Shown here: piece by piece, positions 30,582 through 39,871 of the stretch
How positions within the stretch are numbered: the stretch's first letter is position 1
How the letters are laid out: every line of letters begins with the position of its first letter
NCBI RefSeq assembly: GCF_051628905.1
Contig: NZ_CP157575.1
Span: 3,038,001 to 3,102,000, forward strand
Reading direction: 5' to 3'
DNA: 64,000 nt
DNA from: Asaia sp037151935
GTDB taxonomy: Bacteria > Pseudomonadota > Alphaproteobacteria > Acetobacterales > Acetobacteraceae
Program-made: the position numbers and the translations under genes
The notes under the pieces: generated by a model
Databases searched by the model: none
Seen by the model: only the letters and a program-made list of their open reading frames with translations
Told to the model about the DNA's origin: nothing

Positions 30582-31916
30582 ATGAAACTGCGCTTCGCTC
30601 CCAGCCCGACCGGCTATCTTCATGTTGGCAATGCCCGTCTGGCCATCGCCAACGCCCTGTATGCCCGCAATCACGGCGGCAAATTCCTGCTTCGCATCGA
30701 CGACACCGATGTCGAGCGGTCCAAGGCGGAATACGAGCAGGGCATCAAGACCGATCTGGAATGGCTCGGGCTAAGCTGGGACGAAATCGCCCATCAGTCG
30801 CAGCGTCTGGACCGCTATGCCCTCGCCATCGAGGCCCTGAAGGCATCGGGACGGCTCTATCCCTGCTTCGAAAGCGAGCTGGAACTCGCCGCCAAGCGCG
30901 AGGCGCGCCTCAAGGCACGCAAGCCCCCCATTTATGACCGCGCCATGCTGCGCCTGACCCCAGAGCAGCGCGAGCGCGCCGAGGCAAATGGCAAGACACC
31001 CTATTGGCGCTTCCGCCTCTCCGACGGTCACAAGAGCTGGCGCGACCTGGTGATGGGCGACCTTTCGGTCAAGCTCACCGCCATTTCCGACCCGGTTCTG
31101 GTACGCGCAGACGGCACCGTACTCTACACCCTCGCCTCGGTGGTGGACGACATGGAGATGGGGGTCACTCATATCATCCGTGGCGAAGACCACATCACCA
31201 ATACCGGCGTGCAGCTCGATATCATCGAGGCGCTCGGGGGGCGGCCAAACCGTTTCACCTTCGCCCATCTGCCGCTTCTGCTCGATGAGGGCGGCGGAAA
31301 GCTGTCGAAGCGCTTCGACGCGCTGTCGCTGCGCGCTTTGCGTCATGACGGTATGGAGCCGCAATCGGTCGTCTCCTACCTGTCGAAAATCGGCAGCTCC
31401 GACGACCCGGTGCCCATGACACTGGAGCAGTCGGTCGCAAGCTTCGATCTGTCTCATGTGTCGAAATCGGCAGCGCGCTTCGACATGCAGCATCTGCTCG
31501 GGCTCAATCGTCGCCTGCTGCACGGTCTGTCGTTCGAAGACGTGAAATCGCGTCTGCCCGAGGGCGCCGATGAGGCTTTCTGGAACGCCATCAGCGGCAA
31601 TGTCGATCTCACCGGCGAGATCTCGTTCTGGTGGGATGTGGTGCAGGGGGAAATCTCGCCTCCCGCGCTGAGCGATGAGGCCGCATTCCTGGCTCAGGCC
31701 GAGCAGACCCTGCCTGCCTCTCCTTTGAATGCAGAGAGCTGGAAGCTCTGGACGAATGCGCTCAAGGAGGTCTCAGGCCGCAAGGGCAAGGCGCTCTTCC
31801 ATCCGCTGCGTGTCGCGCTGACCGGAGAGGAAGCTGGGCCGGAGCTTCACGCCCTTTTGCCGCTGATGGGCCATGCACGCGTTATCCGTCGTTTGCAGGA
31901 AGCCGCCCTGACCTGA
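30582..31916 (+). CDS. gltX: Glutamyl-tRNA synthetase
   Basis: Class I synthetase charging tRNA-Glu, and in many Alphaproteobacteria also tRNA-Gln for later amidation. The product is 444 aa, somewhat shorter than the E. coli enzyme. The HIGH-type motif is FAPSPTGYLHVGNAR near the N-terminus and the second catalytic motif is GGGKLSKRF. FLLRIDDTDVERS and HIIRGEDHITNT are family blocks. Genomes of this class often hold two GltX copies of different specificity; this short form may be one of such a pair. No frame problems are visible. Confidence 0.95.
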   Translation: MKLRFAPSPTGYLHVGNARLAIANALYARNHGGKFLLRIDDTDVERSKAEYEQGIKTDLEWLGLSWDEIAHQSQRLDRYALAIEALKASGRLYPCFESELELAAKREARLKARKPPIYDRAMLRLTPEQRERAEANGKTPYWRFRLSDGHKSWRDLVMGDLSVKLTAISDPVLVRADGTVLYTLASVVDDMEMGVTHIIRGEDHITNTGVQLDIIEALGGRPNRFTFAHLPLLLDEGGGKLSKRFDALSLRALRHDGMEPQSVVSYLSKIGSSDDPVPMTLEQSVASFDLSHVSKSAARFDMQHLLGLNRRLLHGLSFEDVKSRLPEGADEAFWNAISGNVDLTGEISFWWDVVQGEISPPALSDEAAFLAQAEQTLPASPLNAESWKLWTNALKEVSGRKGKALFHPLRVALTGEEAGPELHALLPLMGHARVIRRLQEAALT

Positions 31917-31937
31917 GGGGGGGCTGGACGCGCCATC

Positions 31938-32885
31938 ATGACCAGCGATCCGGCTGAGAAGCCAGAGTCGGGCAGGGGAGCCCCTTTGGGGGCGCTCGGG
32001 CTCCTGACCGACTCAGCCGCCGGGATGGAGGAGCGCGCGCCTGCCTCCGTGACACGTATCGGGATTGGCAGCAATTTCTGGACCGATCTCTATCATCATG
32101 CCCTGACCACCTCCTGGCCCCGGTTCATGGGGTGGTCAACAGTTGCCTATTTCGTCGTCAATCTGGCCTTTGCCCTGCTGTATCGGCTATGCAACGCGCG
32201 CATCAACAACGCTGCCGATCTCGATCTGCTGTCGCTGTTTTTCTTCAGCGTGCAGACGCTTTCGACCGTCGGCTACGGTGTCATGGCGCCAACGGGGCAT
32301 ATGGCCAATGCCCTTGTCTCGGTCGAAGCCCTGCTGGGCATGATGATCAATGCGTTGTCCACCGGCGTGGTCTTTGCCCGGTTCTCGCGTCCGCGCGCGC
32401 AGATCGTGTTTAGCAAGGCTGCCGTCATCAGCAAGCGCGCCTCTCCGCCTGTGCTCTGCCTCAGGCTCGCCAATGTGCGCAAAAGCGCCGTGCTCGCCAT
32501 GGATTCCGAGTTGTCGCTTTCGCAATTCGTCATCGGCGAAGGCGGTTATCCCACCCGTATTTTCACGCCGCTGAAACTGCTGCAAGCACGTATGCCCGAA
32601 TTGCGTTTCATCGAGACACTGGCGCACCCCATCGACAGCAGCAGCCCGCTGGCTCTGCTCAATCGCGAGCAACTCGATGCGACTTACGCCCGGATACTCG
32701 TGACGGTGCGCGGTACTGACGAAGCGACAGGTCAGGCGGTGCTTGTGCAGCACGCTTATGAGCCTGGCCGTATTCTGGCAGGAAGACGCTTCGTCGACAT
32801 GCTGTCTCAGGATAAGCAGGGCAATTATCATGTCGATTATCGCCGTCTCCATGATCACGAACAGGAGCCCGGCTTCGATAGCTGA
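31938..32885 (+). CDS. KirBac-type inward-rectifier potassium channel
   Basis: The product is 315 aa. Two membrane helices (about residues 65-85 and 125-145) flank a pore loop with the K+ selectivity filter TVGYG in QTLSTVGYGVMAPTG. The inner helix continues as ALLGMMINALSTGVVFARFSRP. The rest is the immunoglobulin-like cytoplasmic domain typical of Kir channels (LCLRLANVRKSAV, HPIDSSSPL, ILVTVRGTDEATGQ). Start ATG 31938 lies 21 bases after gltX. Bacterial Kir channels conduct K+ and are gated by pH and lipids; the physiological role is undefined. Confidence 0.9.
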   Translation: MTSDPAEKPESGRGAPLGALGLLTDSAAGMEERAPASVTRIGIGSNFWTDLYHHALTTSWPRFMGWSTVAYFVVNLAFALLYRLCNARINNAADLDLLSLFFFSVQTLSTVGYGVMAPTGHMANALVSVEALLGMMINALSTGVVFARFSRPRAQIVFSKAAVISKRASPPVLCLRLANVRKSAVLAMDSELSLSQFVIGEGGYPTRIFTPLKLLQARMPELRFIETLAHPIDSSSPLALLNREQLDATYARILVTVRGTDEATGQAVLVQHAYEPGRILAGRRFVDMLSQDKQGNYHVDYRRLHDHEQEPGFDS

Positions 32886-33285
32886 GAACCGCGTGTATGG
32901 CCCCCCGAGCTTCTGAGAGCCCGATCGGGTCGGAGCCTGTTAAAACGATTCTGCTTTCTGGCATTTCGCTTAGCAGTATAACCATTTCGGATGTATTTAT
33001 CGTCTAGAGAATGAAATAAAAAATTCACAAAGAACGTCTTTTCGCCGCAAAATATATGCAGAATATTATTCTTTGAAAAAAAAGAAAAACTAATATGAAA
33101 TATATAAGTCATTACAATATATATTTCATATTCTATACTTGTTTCGACACAAAACTATTCTGAATCCGCTTTAAGTGAAACGCGTCGGGTGCGCCGTAGA
33201 GAGAGCGGTACCCCGGCTATCGTGCTGATCGAAGAAAGCCGGATGTTCCGACTGAGCAAAGTACAGTCGGGCAGGGGCGGGAGAA
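32886..33285. other. AT-rich regulatory stretch before the second TonB receptor
   Basis: This is a 400-base gap whose part 32990-33150 is strikingly AT-rich for this genome. It contains the 15-bp inverted repeat listed separately and a hairpin CCGACTG/CAGTCGG near 33247-33269, just ahead of the receptor's ribosome site. No gene is supported. Low GC suggests promoter and silencer-type regulation, or acquired DNA. Confidence 0.5.
33092..33132. promoter_or_regulatory. 15-bp perfect inverted repeat
   Basis: Positions 33092-33106 and 33118-33132 are perfectly complementary in inverted order (core ATATGAAATATAT and its complement) with an 11-base spacer. It sits about 155 bases upstream of the TonB receptor start. 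It may be an operator for a dimeric regulator or a cruciform. No known consensus was matched. Confidence 0.5.
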
Positions 33286-35751
33286 ATGTTTGTGTTGAAG
33301 GGTAAAAGACTGTGCCTGGTGTTCACGTTTCTTTGCTGCACCGGTTCTGCCTATTCCGCGACCAGAAGCGCCAGCAAGCCAGACGGCCATAAACGGGCCT
33401 CCATGGCTACAAAACAGGGTTCAGCACCCGTAACGAAGACGGCCTCTCCCGCTCAGGTCAAAAAACCGGCGCCCAAAAAGGCCATCATGCGTAAGAGCGA
33501 TCCCGAGAGCATCGATGTGACGGCGCAGAAACACGCCAGAAACTTCCAGAGAGACCCGAGTTCGGTCACGGTCTTCTCGGCAAAACAGCTCTCCAACCGT
33601 CATGTCGTCTCTCTGACCGATCTGGGCGATGGTTCTATCCCGTCGTTGCGTATCGCGCAGTTCTCGGGCCGCAACTCCGCGCTGGTCGTCAATATCCGTG
33701 GCGTGGGTGTGCTGGGTGACAGTAACCAGCCAGCGCGCGATCAGGGCGTGGGCGTCTATATCGATGGCGTTTACGTGGCGCGTCCCCAGGCTCTCGGTAC
33801 GGCGCTTTTCGACGTCGAGAGCATGGAGGTGCTGAAAGGGCCTCAGGGCACGCTTTTCGGACGGAATACCGAAGCCGGGGCGCTCAATATCATCACACGC
33901 AGACCGACGGGCAAGTTCGGTATGCGCCTGCTTGGCGGGTTCGGCAATTACAACAGCAACAAGGGCGAGCTGCATCTCGACCTCCCGGCATTCCATGATC
34001 TGGCGATCAAGATAGACGCCGTCACGGCCCATCGTGCGCCGCTGGTAACGAACCCCCTGCCCGATACGGGCGGGTTCAACCAGTATGACAAGCATGGTTT
34101 CCATGTCGAGGCGATGTATCACCCGGTCGATAATTTCACCGCCGATTACGCCTATGACAATTCCTATGACAGCACGACCACATTATGGATGCAGTTGCTG
34201 AAACCGGGCACCAACAAGCTGGCTCAGCTCGCGCAGCTACAGACGACCCGCGCCAAGCGCGCTTTCGTGGGCGTGCCGGAAGAGCCCAGTATCGGCAAGA
34301 CCAACGGCCACCGCATGACGCTCGATTACAAGGCCATTCCGCAATATCTCTCCTTCAGATCCATCACCGCCTATCGCGAACTGAGCCAGAGCCAGTTCGA
34401 TAACGGCATGGCTGCGGGCAGCCTGTCCAACACGACAGGCAATTTCACCGGGGTAAGCTTTGCCCGTAACTCGCTCGCAGGATTCTGGCAGAACCAGATC
34501 AGTCAGGAGATCCAGGCTTTCGGGCATACCAAGCGCCTGAAATATCAGGGTGGATTCATCTATTTCCGCGAGCACGCTGCCGATAATGCGCAGGCCTTCT
34601 ACACCAATCAGTTCACCAATGCGGCAGGCAGCGACTACAAGCTACTTACAGGGCCGGCTTATGACGATTGGGGGCTGCAACCTATCGATCGTGCCAGCCA
34701 AGTCACATCGAAAAGCTGGGGCGTCTATGGCAATGCGGTCTACACGCCTCCCATCCTCTACGACAAGCTGCACCTGACGGCAGGGCTGCGCTGGTCGCAT
34801 GACGGCAAGCACGGCACGCTCACGACGGTCAATAACAAGGCCCCGGTCAACACGGCGGGCGTATCGGGGCCCATCGATTTCAATGCCGGGTGGTCGCGTG
34901 TCGATCCGCTGCTGGAAGTCAGTGGCGATCTGACGAAGCGTGTGCTGCTCTATGGAAAATGGAGCACGGGCTACAAGCCGGGCGGCGCCAATTCCCGCGC
35001 GCAGGATTATGAGGCTTTCGGGCCTGAATCGGTCTCGATGTTCGAATTCGGTTCCAAAACCGAGTTTCTCGACCAGCGCGTGCGGTTCAATGTCGCGGGA
35101 TACTGGGGCGATTACAAGGATATCCAGGTCGATTTCAGCAAGCCTTACCAGATCGGCAATCAGCTCACGACGCGCACCACGACCTCAACCATCAATGCGC
35201 CCGGTCATGGCGATCTGAGCGGTGTCGAGGCCGAGCTGAATGTGTCGCCCATGCGCTATCTGACGGTCGGATTTTCCTACGCCTATAACTACGTGCATAT
35301 TCCGCCCACTGCGAACCCGTATCAGAACTCGCTCGGCGTCGTCAGCACCATGCTCGTGCCGATCTATCAGAATTACACACCGGCCCATTCCGGCAGTTTC
35401 CAGATCGATTACACGCGGCCCTTTCATGGCTTCACGCTTCTCGCCCATCTCGATGGCAATATCGATAGCGGTTACTACGCCAACACGACCGATCCGGTTT
35501 ATCTGGGAGTCGGCAATGCGAAGAACGTCTATCAGCCAAAGGGCGATAGCGGTCTGATCGTCAATGGACGCATCGCTATCTCGAATGTGCAGCTGGGTAA
35601 TACCGGTACGCGGGCAACTTTCTCGCTCTGGTCGCGCAATCTGTTTGCCGAGCAGCACGCCTATTTCAAGTCTCTGGGCGTTACGACGGGGTTGCAGAGT
35701 TATTTCAACGAGCCGCGCCAGTTCGGGGGGCAGGTCGAGCTGGCCTTCTGA
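33286..35751 (+). CDS. TonB-dependent outer membrane receptor
   Basis: The product is 821 aa. The N-terminal signal (LCLVFTFLCCTGSAYSA) is followed by a basic linker and a plug with PSLRIAQFSGRNSALVVNIRGVGV, VYIDGVYVARPQ and the strongly conserved MEVLKGPQGTLFGRNTEAG. The barrel shows YGKWSTGYKPGG and ends in GGQVELAF with terminal Phe. The plug type resembles receptors of the FecA/pesticin-like group found in many alphaproteobacteria. The ligand is unknown. ATG 33286 has a GGCGGGAGA ribosome site. Confidence 0.92.
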   Translation: MFVLKGKRLCLVFTFLCCTGSAYSATRSASKPDGHKRASMATKQGSAPVTKTASPAQVKKPAPKKAIMRKSDPESIDVTAQKHARNFQRDPSSVTVFSAKQLSNRHVVSLTDLGDGSIPSLRIAQFSGRNSALVVNIRGVGVLGDSNQPARDQGVGVYIDGVYVARPQALGTALFDVESMEVLKGPQGTLFGRNTEAGALNIITRRPTGKFGMRLLGGFGNYNSNKGELHLDLPAFHDLAIKIDAVTAHRAPLVTNPLPDTGGFNQYDKHGFHVEAMYHPVDNFTADYAYDNSYDSTTTLWMQLLKPGTNKLAQLAQLQTTRAKRAFVGVPEEPSIGKTNGHRMTLDYKAIPQYLSFRSITAYRELSQSQFDNGMAAGSLSNTTGNFTGVSFARNSLAGFWQNQISQEIQAFGHTKRLKYQGGFIYFREHAADNAQAFYTNQFTNAAGSDYKLLTGPAYDDWGLQPIDRASQVTSKSWGVYGNAVYTPPILYDKLHLTAGLRWSHDGKHGTLTTVNNKAPVNTAGVSGPIDFNAGWSRVDPLLEVSGDLTKRVLLYGKWSTGYKPGGANSRAQDYEAFGPESVSMFEFGSKTEFLDQRVRFNVAGYWGDYKDIQVDFSKPYQIGNQLTTRTTTSTINAPGHGDLSGVEAELNVSPMRYLTVGFSYAYNYVHIPPTANPYQNSLGVVSTMLVPIYQNYTPAHSGSFQIDYTRPFHGFTLLAHLDGNIDSGYYANTTDPVYLGVGNAKNVYQPKGDSGLIVNGRIAISNVQLGNTGTRATFSLWSRNLFAEQHAYFKSLGVTTGLQSYFNEPRQFGGQVELAF

Positions 35752-35902
35752 TCGCGCAGCGTCAGGGTCGGGGCGGGTAATCCCGGCCCGCTCCCTGCTG
35801 ATGGTGGCGAGGGACGAGGCCGTCTCCTGCGGTCCTCTCGGGCCTCGCAGGCATGGCGCAGGGTAAAAGGGTAAATCCCCCCATGCGCCTCAGGGCAAGG
35901 CA

Positions 35903-36856
35903 TCAGGCTTCGGGAACATCTTCCGAAAGGGCCTCTGCCTGAGCTTTCAGCCTATGAAAGCTGCGTCGGCTGAAGGGCAGGATCAGCAGATAGATCAGCC
36001 CGGCAGCGGCAAGGGCCAACCAGGGATCAGCCAGAAGGATCGCAGCATAAAGCAGCGTGCCAAGCATCAGCGGCAGCACATAGCGTGCAGCGATCTTGAA
36101 GTTCTTGAACGACCAGACAGGCAGGGTCGAGACGAGCAAAGCTGCCGTCAGGATCAGTGCGCCCGCTGCCAACAGGGGAGAACGGGCGATGGAATCGAGC
36201 ACTGGCCAGCGCATTTTCTCGGCTTCGAGACCGAGAAAGATCGGAAACAGCACAATGCCGGCGCCTGCCGGAGCGGGAACGCCTGTAAAGAAATTATAGG
36301 AATATTCCGGCTTTTCCTCATCGTCGAGGCTGGCATTGAAGCGCGCCAGACGCAGCGCCATGCAGACCGTGAACAGTATGCAGGGCACATAGCCATAGCG
36401 GCCACCGGCGCCGTGCAGCGTCCAGAGATAAAGCAGGAAAGGGGGGGCTACACCGAAGCAGACGAAATCCGACAGCGAGTCGAATTCGGCGCCAAAGCGT
36501 GACGTTCCATGCAGGAGCCGCGCAATGCGGCCGTCGAGTCCATCGATACAGGCCGCAATCACCAGAGCCACAGCGGCATAGGAAAACTGCTGTTCCAGCC
36601 CGTAGCGCAGGCTGCTCAGCCCGGCGCAAAGCCCGAGCATGGTCAGCAGGTTGGGGATCAGCCTGTTGAAAGACGGGCCGCGCACGCGCACGCGCCTGGG
36701 GCGGATGCGCCTCAGGCGGCGTCGCTTGCGCCCCGGACGCGGGGCAGGCCCCTCCGGGGTGTCAGATCGGGGGGCCGAGACATCCGGCACGGGCGTAAGG
36801 GGCGCTTCCGACACGGGCGACCGCGTATCAGAGATGGGCGATGACGGTTTCGCCAC
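35903..36856 (-). CDS. pssA: CDP-diacylglycerol-serine O-phosphatidyltransferase
   Basis: Makes phosphatidylserine from CDP-diacylglycerol and serine in the inner membrane. The product is 317 aa, longer than most PssA because of a roughly 60-residue N-terminal extension that is Pro-rich and then strongly basic (RPGRKRRRLRRIRPRR). The CDP-alcohol phosphotransferase motif is complete: DGLDGRIARLLHGTSRFGAE followed by FDSLSD. About eight hydrophobic segments follow. The start is GTG 36856, inside psd (29-base overlap), with a weak ribosome site, so translation probably depends on psd. Product and substrate pairing with psd supports the call. Confidence 0.93.
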   Translation of the reverse strand: MAKPSSPISDTRSPVSEAPLTPVPDVSAPRSDTPEGPAPRPGRKRRRLRRIRPRRVRVRGPSFNRLIPNLLTMLGLCAGLSSLRYGLEQQFSYAAVALVIAACIDGLDGRIARLLHGTSRFGAEFDSLSDFVCFGVAPPFLLYLWTLHGAGGRYGYVPCILFTVCMALRLARFNASLDDEEKPEYSYNFFTGVPAPAGAGIVLFPIFLGLEAEKMRWPVLDSIARSPLLAAGALILTAALLVSTLPVWSFKNFKIAARYVLPLMLGTLLYAAILLADPWLALAAAGLIYLLILPFSRRSFHRLKAQAEALSEDVPEA

Positions 36857-37505
36857 CGACCATGATCTGGCCGGTGCTGACCAGAGGCGTCACGCCGGGC
36901 GGCAGGTACAGATCGGTGCGCGAGCCGAAGCGGATCAGACCGAAACGATCGCCGGGTTCGACGGCGCTGCCTTCTTCCACGTAGCAGACGATACGGCGGG
37001 CAATGAGGCCGGCAATCTGCACGATGGCCATGTGGCGCCCGTCTTCGAGCGTCAGACGCACTTCATTGCGCTCGTTCAGGTCGGAAGCCTTGTCGAGGCT
37101 GGCATTCAGGAACTGCCCGGCATGATAGGCGATTTTCGTCACCGTACCGGCGGCTGGCATGCGGTTGATATGCACGTTCAGCACTGACAGGAAGGTCGCC
37201 ACGCGCCAGACCGGATCGCTGCCCATGCCCAGGGCTGCGGGCGGGGTGGCGAGCTCGACCGACACCACGCGGCCATCGGCCGGAGCGAGCGCCAGATCGG
37301 TCCGCGCCGGGGGGAAACGCTTCGGATCGCGGAAGAAATACAGGCAGAAAGCAAATCCGCCCAGTGCCACATTGCCGATCAGGCGCGTGGCCCGCCAGGG
37401 CGTCGCACGGCCCAGAACGGTCAGGCCGCCTGTCAGCGCGAGAAACGGGATGGCAGCGCGATGCGGCGGGGCCAGAACGGATTTGATCGATTGAATCAGG
37501 GACAT
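36828..37505 (-). CDS. psd: Phosphatidylserine decarboxylase
   Basis: Converts phosphatidylserine to phosphatidylethanolamine, using a pyruvoyl group generated by self-cleavage. The product is 225 aa, the short (archaeal-type, membrane-anchored) form with an N-terminal hydrophobic anchor and FCLYFFRDPKRFPPA. The self-cleavage site is the Gly-Ser of LIRFGSRTD. NVHINRMPAAG and RNEVRLTLEDG are family blocks. It is the upstream partner of pssA on the minus strand, and the two genes form the complete PE branch. Confidence 0.94.
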   Translation of the reverse strand: MSLIQSIKSVLAPPHRAAIPFLALTGGLTVLGRATPWRATRLIGNVALGGFAFCLYFFRDPKRFPPARTDLALAPADGRVVSVELATPPAALGMGSDPVWRVATFLSVLNVHINRMPAAGTVTKIAYHAGQFLNASLDKASDLNERNEVRLTLEDGRHMAIVQIAGLIARRIVCYVEEGSAVEPGDRFGLIRFGSRTDLYLPPGVTPLVSTGQIMVGGETVIAHL

Positions 37506-37536
37506 GATCGCAGTCTTACGACACCGTGGTTTCGGG

Positions 37537-38352
37537 TCAAGCTTTTGGGTCGTCGCGCCAGGATTTCGGCGCTTCCGGCAGGTTCGGATATCCGCCAGCA
37601 GAGCCCGCCAGAGTGGTCACGCGACGGGTGAAATGCAGCGCGGCACGCTCTGCTTCCACGGGCATGCCGGAATAGAGGTCCTTGCATGCGCTCACCAGAT
37701 GAACCCCGCCGAGGCGCCGCCCCAGCAGACTGAACAGCCTGTCGCCCATAAAACCCGCCTGCTCGCCAAGCGAGAGCAGGCCAGGAGGGGCGCTGAGGGC
37801 GGTAGAGCCTGCCTCTGCCCGAAACAGGGCGCGTTGCAGCACCCGGTCGAGCTGCCCGGTCGAGAAGGGGGTTCCATGCCCGAAAGGCAGAGTGTCGTCC
37901 TTGGCAGCCAGTCCGGTGCGATTGGGCACGACCAGAATGAGCCGCCCATGGTCGGCCAGAACTTTCCAGATCATGCGCAATAGCGGGTGAGGGGCGACGA
38001 GTTCGAGCCCGTGCACCAGCACGACAAGATCGAGGCTCAGATCGTCGAATGGCAGGCTGTCTGGCGCGACGAGGCAGCCGGGCCACTCCTTGTCGGTGGG
38101 AGACACAACGCCGCGTCTTCTGGTCATGGGCGTGTCGAGCTGCGCGCAGGCTACCCAATGCGCTGCGCCAAGGGCGCGCCATTGCGACAGAACGGGCGCA
38201 GCATAGCCAAGGCCCAGAACCCTCAACCCCTTCGGGTTCGGCAGAAGGGGCAGAAGCCGCGACATCAGAAGCGATGTCACCTGTTCTCCACGTCGGCTGG
38301 CATAAAACCCGGCTGCGTCTGACGGCACGGGCTGGGAAGGACGCGTCTGCAT
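37537..38352 (-). CDS. Class I SAM-dependent methyltransferase
   Basis: The product is 271 aa with a methyltransferase-11-like core: the SAM loop RVLGLGYAAPVLSQWRALGA, the acidic SLPFDDLSLDLVVLVHGLEL and RMIWKVLADHGRLILVVPN. The substrate is unknown. A neighbouring position next to gloB, in opposite orientation, is common in Alphaproteobacteria. A longer open frame on the same strand (37496-38536) in another phase has no family character. The gene lies downstream of nothing on its strand and ends 31 bases before psd. Confidence 0.8.
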   Translation of the reverse strand: MQTRPSQPVPSDAAGFYASRRGEQVTSLLMSRLLPLLPNPKGLRVLGLGYAAPVLSQWRALGAAHWVACAQLDTPMTRRRGVVSPTDKEWPGCLVAPDSLPFDDLSLDLVVLVHGLELVAPHPLLRMIWKVLADHGRLILVVPNRTGLAAKDDTLPFGHGTPFSTGQLDRVLQRALFRAEAGSTALSAPPGLLSLGEQAGFMGDRLFSLLGRRLGGVHLVSACKDLYSGMPVEAERAALHFTRRVTTLAGSAGGYPNLPEAPKSWRDDPKA

Positions 38353-38534
38353 GCAACCACGCTAACCCGAACGGCGGAAAGGGGCCAGAGCCGGGCGTGG
38401 CCGGGCAGGTCGCCGTCGCAAGCGTGATCGACAGACTGGCATGGGGGCGGGTGCATCCGGGAGTGAACGGGCGTAGCCTCTGACGAGTTAAGACGAGCGC
38501 CATAACGGTTCGCGAAAAAAAGGAGCCCATCGCC

Positions 38535-39254
38535 ATGAGTCTCGCAGTCAGGGCAATTCCTTATGCAAGGGATAATTATGCATGGCTTCTGACCGACCCG
38601 CGGACGGGTGTCGTCGCCATTGTCGATCCGGGTGAGGCCGAGCCGATCAGTGCCGTGATCGGCGAGGGGCGTCTCGATCTCATTCTGCTGACCCATCACC
38701 ATGCCGACCATATCGGTGGTGCCGAAGCTCTGCGCCAAAAATACGGGGCACGCATCGCCGGTGCCGAATCCGATTCCGGCCGCTTGCCGCCGCTCGACCT
38801 GTTGCTTCATGATGAAGACCGCATCGCCATCGGTCATGACCTGGGTGAGGTGATCGCGACCCCCGGTCATGCGCGCGGGCATATAGCCTTCTATTTCCGC
38901 TCTGTGCCTGCGCTGTTCTGCGGCGATACATTATTCAGCCTCGGCTGCGGGCGTCTGCTCGAAGGCACGGCTGAAGAACTGTTCACGAGTCTGCGGCGCT
39001 TCGATGCACTTCCCGATAAAACGCTGGTTTGCTGCGGCCATGAATATACCGCGGCCAATGCCGAATTCGCGCTGTCACGCATGCCCGAAAATGCCGAATT
39101 GCAACATCGTGCCGCCGATATCCGCGCCCTGAGAGCGCAGGGGAAACCGACCCTGCCCGTCGCTTTGGGCGTCGAGCGTCAGACCAACCCTTTCCTGATG
39201 GCACGCGATGTCGAGACCCTCGCGGCCCTGCGCAAAGCCAAGGATAATTTCTGA
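38535..39254 (+). CDS. gloB: Hydroxyacylglutathione hydrolase (glyoxalase II)
   Basis: Second step of glyoxalase detoxification: hydrolyses S-lactoylglutathione to D-lactate and glutathione. The product is 239 aa. The binuclear metal site is THHHADHIGG (HxHxDH), followed by the TPGHARGHIAFYF His and the CGDTLFSLGCGR Asp. CCGHEY supplies the last His. The D-lactate formed could be used by the D-lactate dehydrogenase in this window, and glutathione is kept reduced by gor (inference). Start ATG 38535 has AAGGAG upstream. Confidence 0.94.
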   Translation: MSLAVRAIPYARDNYAWLLTDPRTGVVAIVDPGEAEPISAVIGEGRLDLILLTHHHADHIGGAEALRQKYGARIAGAESDSGRLPPLDLLLHDEDRIAIGHDLGEVIATPGHARGHIAFYFRSVPALFCGDTLFSLGCGRLLEGTAEELFTSLRRFDALPDKTLVCCGHEYTAANAEFALSRMPENAELQHRAADIRALRAQGKPTLPVALGVERQTNPFLMARDVETLAALRKAKDNF

Positions 39255-39271
39255 AGAAAGGAGGACTTCCC

Positions 39272-39871
39272 ATGCCCGGTTTTACTCTCGCGGATCACGA
39301 TTTCGACGCCATCATTTTCGATTGCGATGGCACGATCGCCGATACCCTGCCCGTTCATTTCCTGACCTTCAAAGAGGCGCTGGGCGAACGCGGCTATAAT
39401 CTGGAGGAGGCGTGGTACCATGCGCGCACCGGCCTCTCGAGCAGCAAGCTCTTTGCAGCTTATGAGCAGGCTTTCGATGTAAAGCTCGATCGTGAGGCCC
39501 TGCTGGATCGGTGCCGCATGCTTTACGAAAATCATCTCGATACGCTGCGGGAGCATGGGTTTGCAGCGGATATCGCCAGAAGCCAGTTCGGTCACGTGCC
39601 GATGGCGGTGGCCTCTGCCGGTCAGAAAACGGTGGTGAAGGCCACGTTGCAGACGCTGGATCTGCTTGAACTCTTCGACCATGTCGTGACGGTAGAGGAT
39701 GTCCGCCACCCCAAGCCGGCGCCCGATCTCTATCTGCTTGCAGCGGAAAAGCTTGGGGTCGCCCCGCAGAGATGTCTCGTTTTCGAAGACACTGATGAGG
39801 GGCTTGAGGCGGCTCGCGCCGCCGGGATGGACGTCGTTGACGTCCGTCCGTTCACCATTGGTGGAAAATAA
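39272..39871 (+). CDS. HAD-family hydrolase, phosphoglucomutase/phosphatase-like
   Basis: The product is 199 aa. HAD motif I is FDCDGTIADT, motif II the Ser of VASAGQK, motif III the Lys of RHPKPAPD and motif IV VFEDTDEG. The cap domain sits between motif I and II (YHARTGLSSSKLFAAYEQ). It most resembles the beta-phosphoglucomutase and sugar-phosphatase subgroup. The exact substrate cannot be read. An AAGGAGG ribosome site precedes ATG 39272, 17 bases after gloB, so the two are probably co-transcribed. Its 3' end overlaps the minus-strand DUF2474 gene by 20 bases. Confidence 0.88.
   Translation: MPGFTLADHDFDAIIFDCDGTIADTLPVHFLTFKEALGERGYNLEEAWYHARTGLSSSKLFAAYEQAFDVKLDREALLDRCRMLYENHLDTLREHGFAADIARSQFGHVPMAVASAGQKTVVKATLQTLDLLELFDHVVTVEDVRHPKPAPDLYLLAAEKLGVAPQRCLVFEDTDEGLEAARAAGMDVVDVRPFTIGGK

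Noticed and set aside
33160..33285. Cobalamin riboswitch upstream of the second TonB receptor
   Set aside because: No B12-box-like GCCACTG segment; only a simple hairpin is visible.
37496..38536. 346-codon minus-strand frame over the methyltransferase
   Set aside because: Different phase from the methyltransferase; no SAM motif, and Pro/Arg/Ser-rich composition of a shadow frame.
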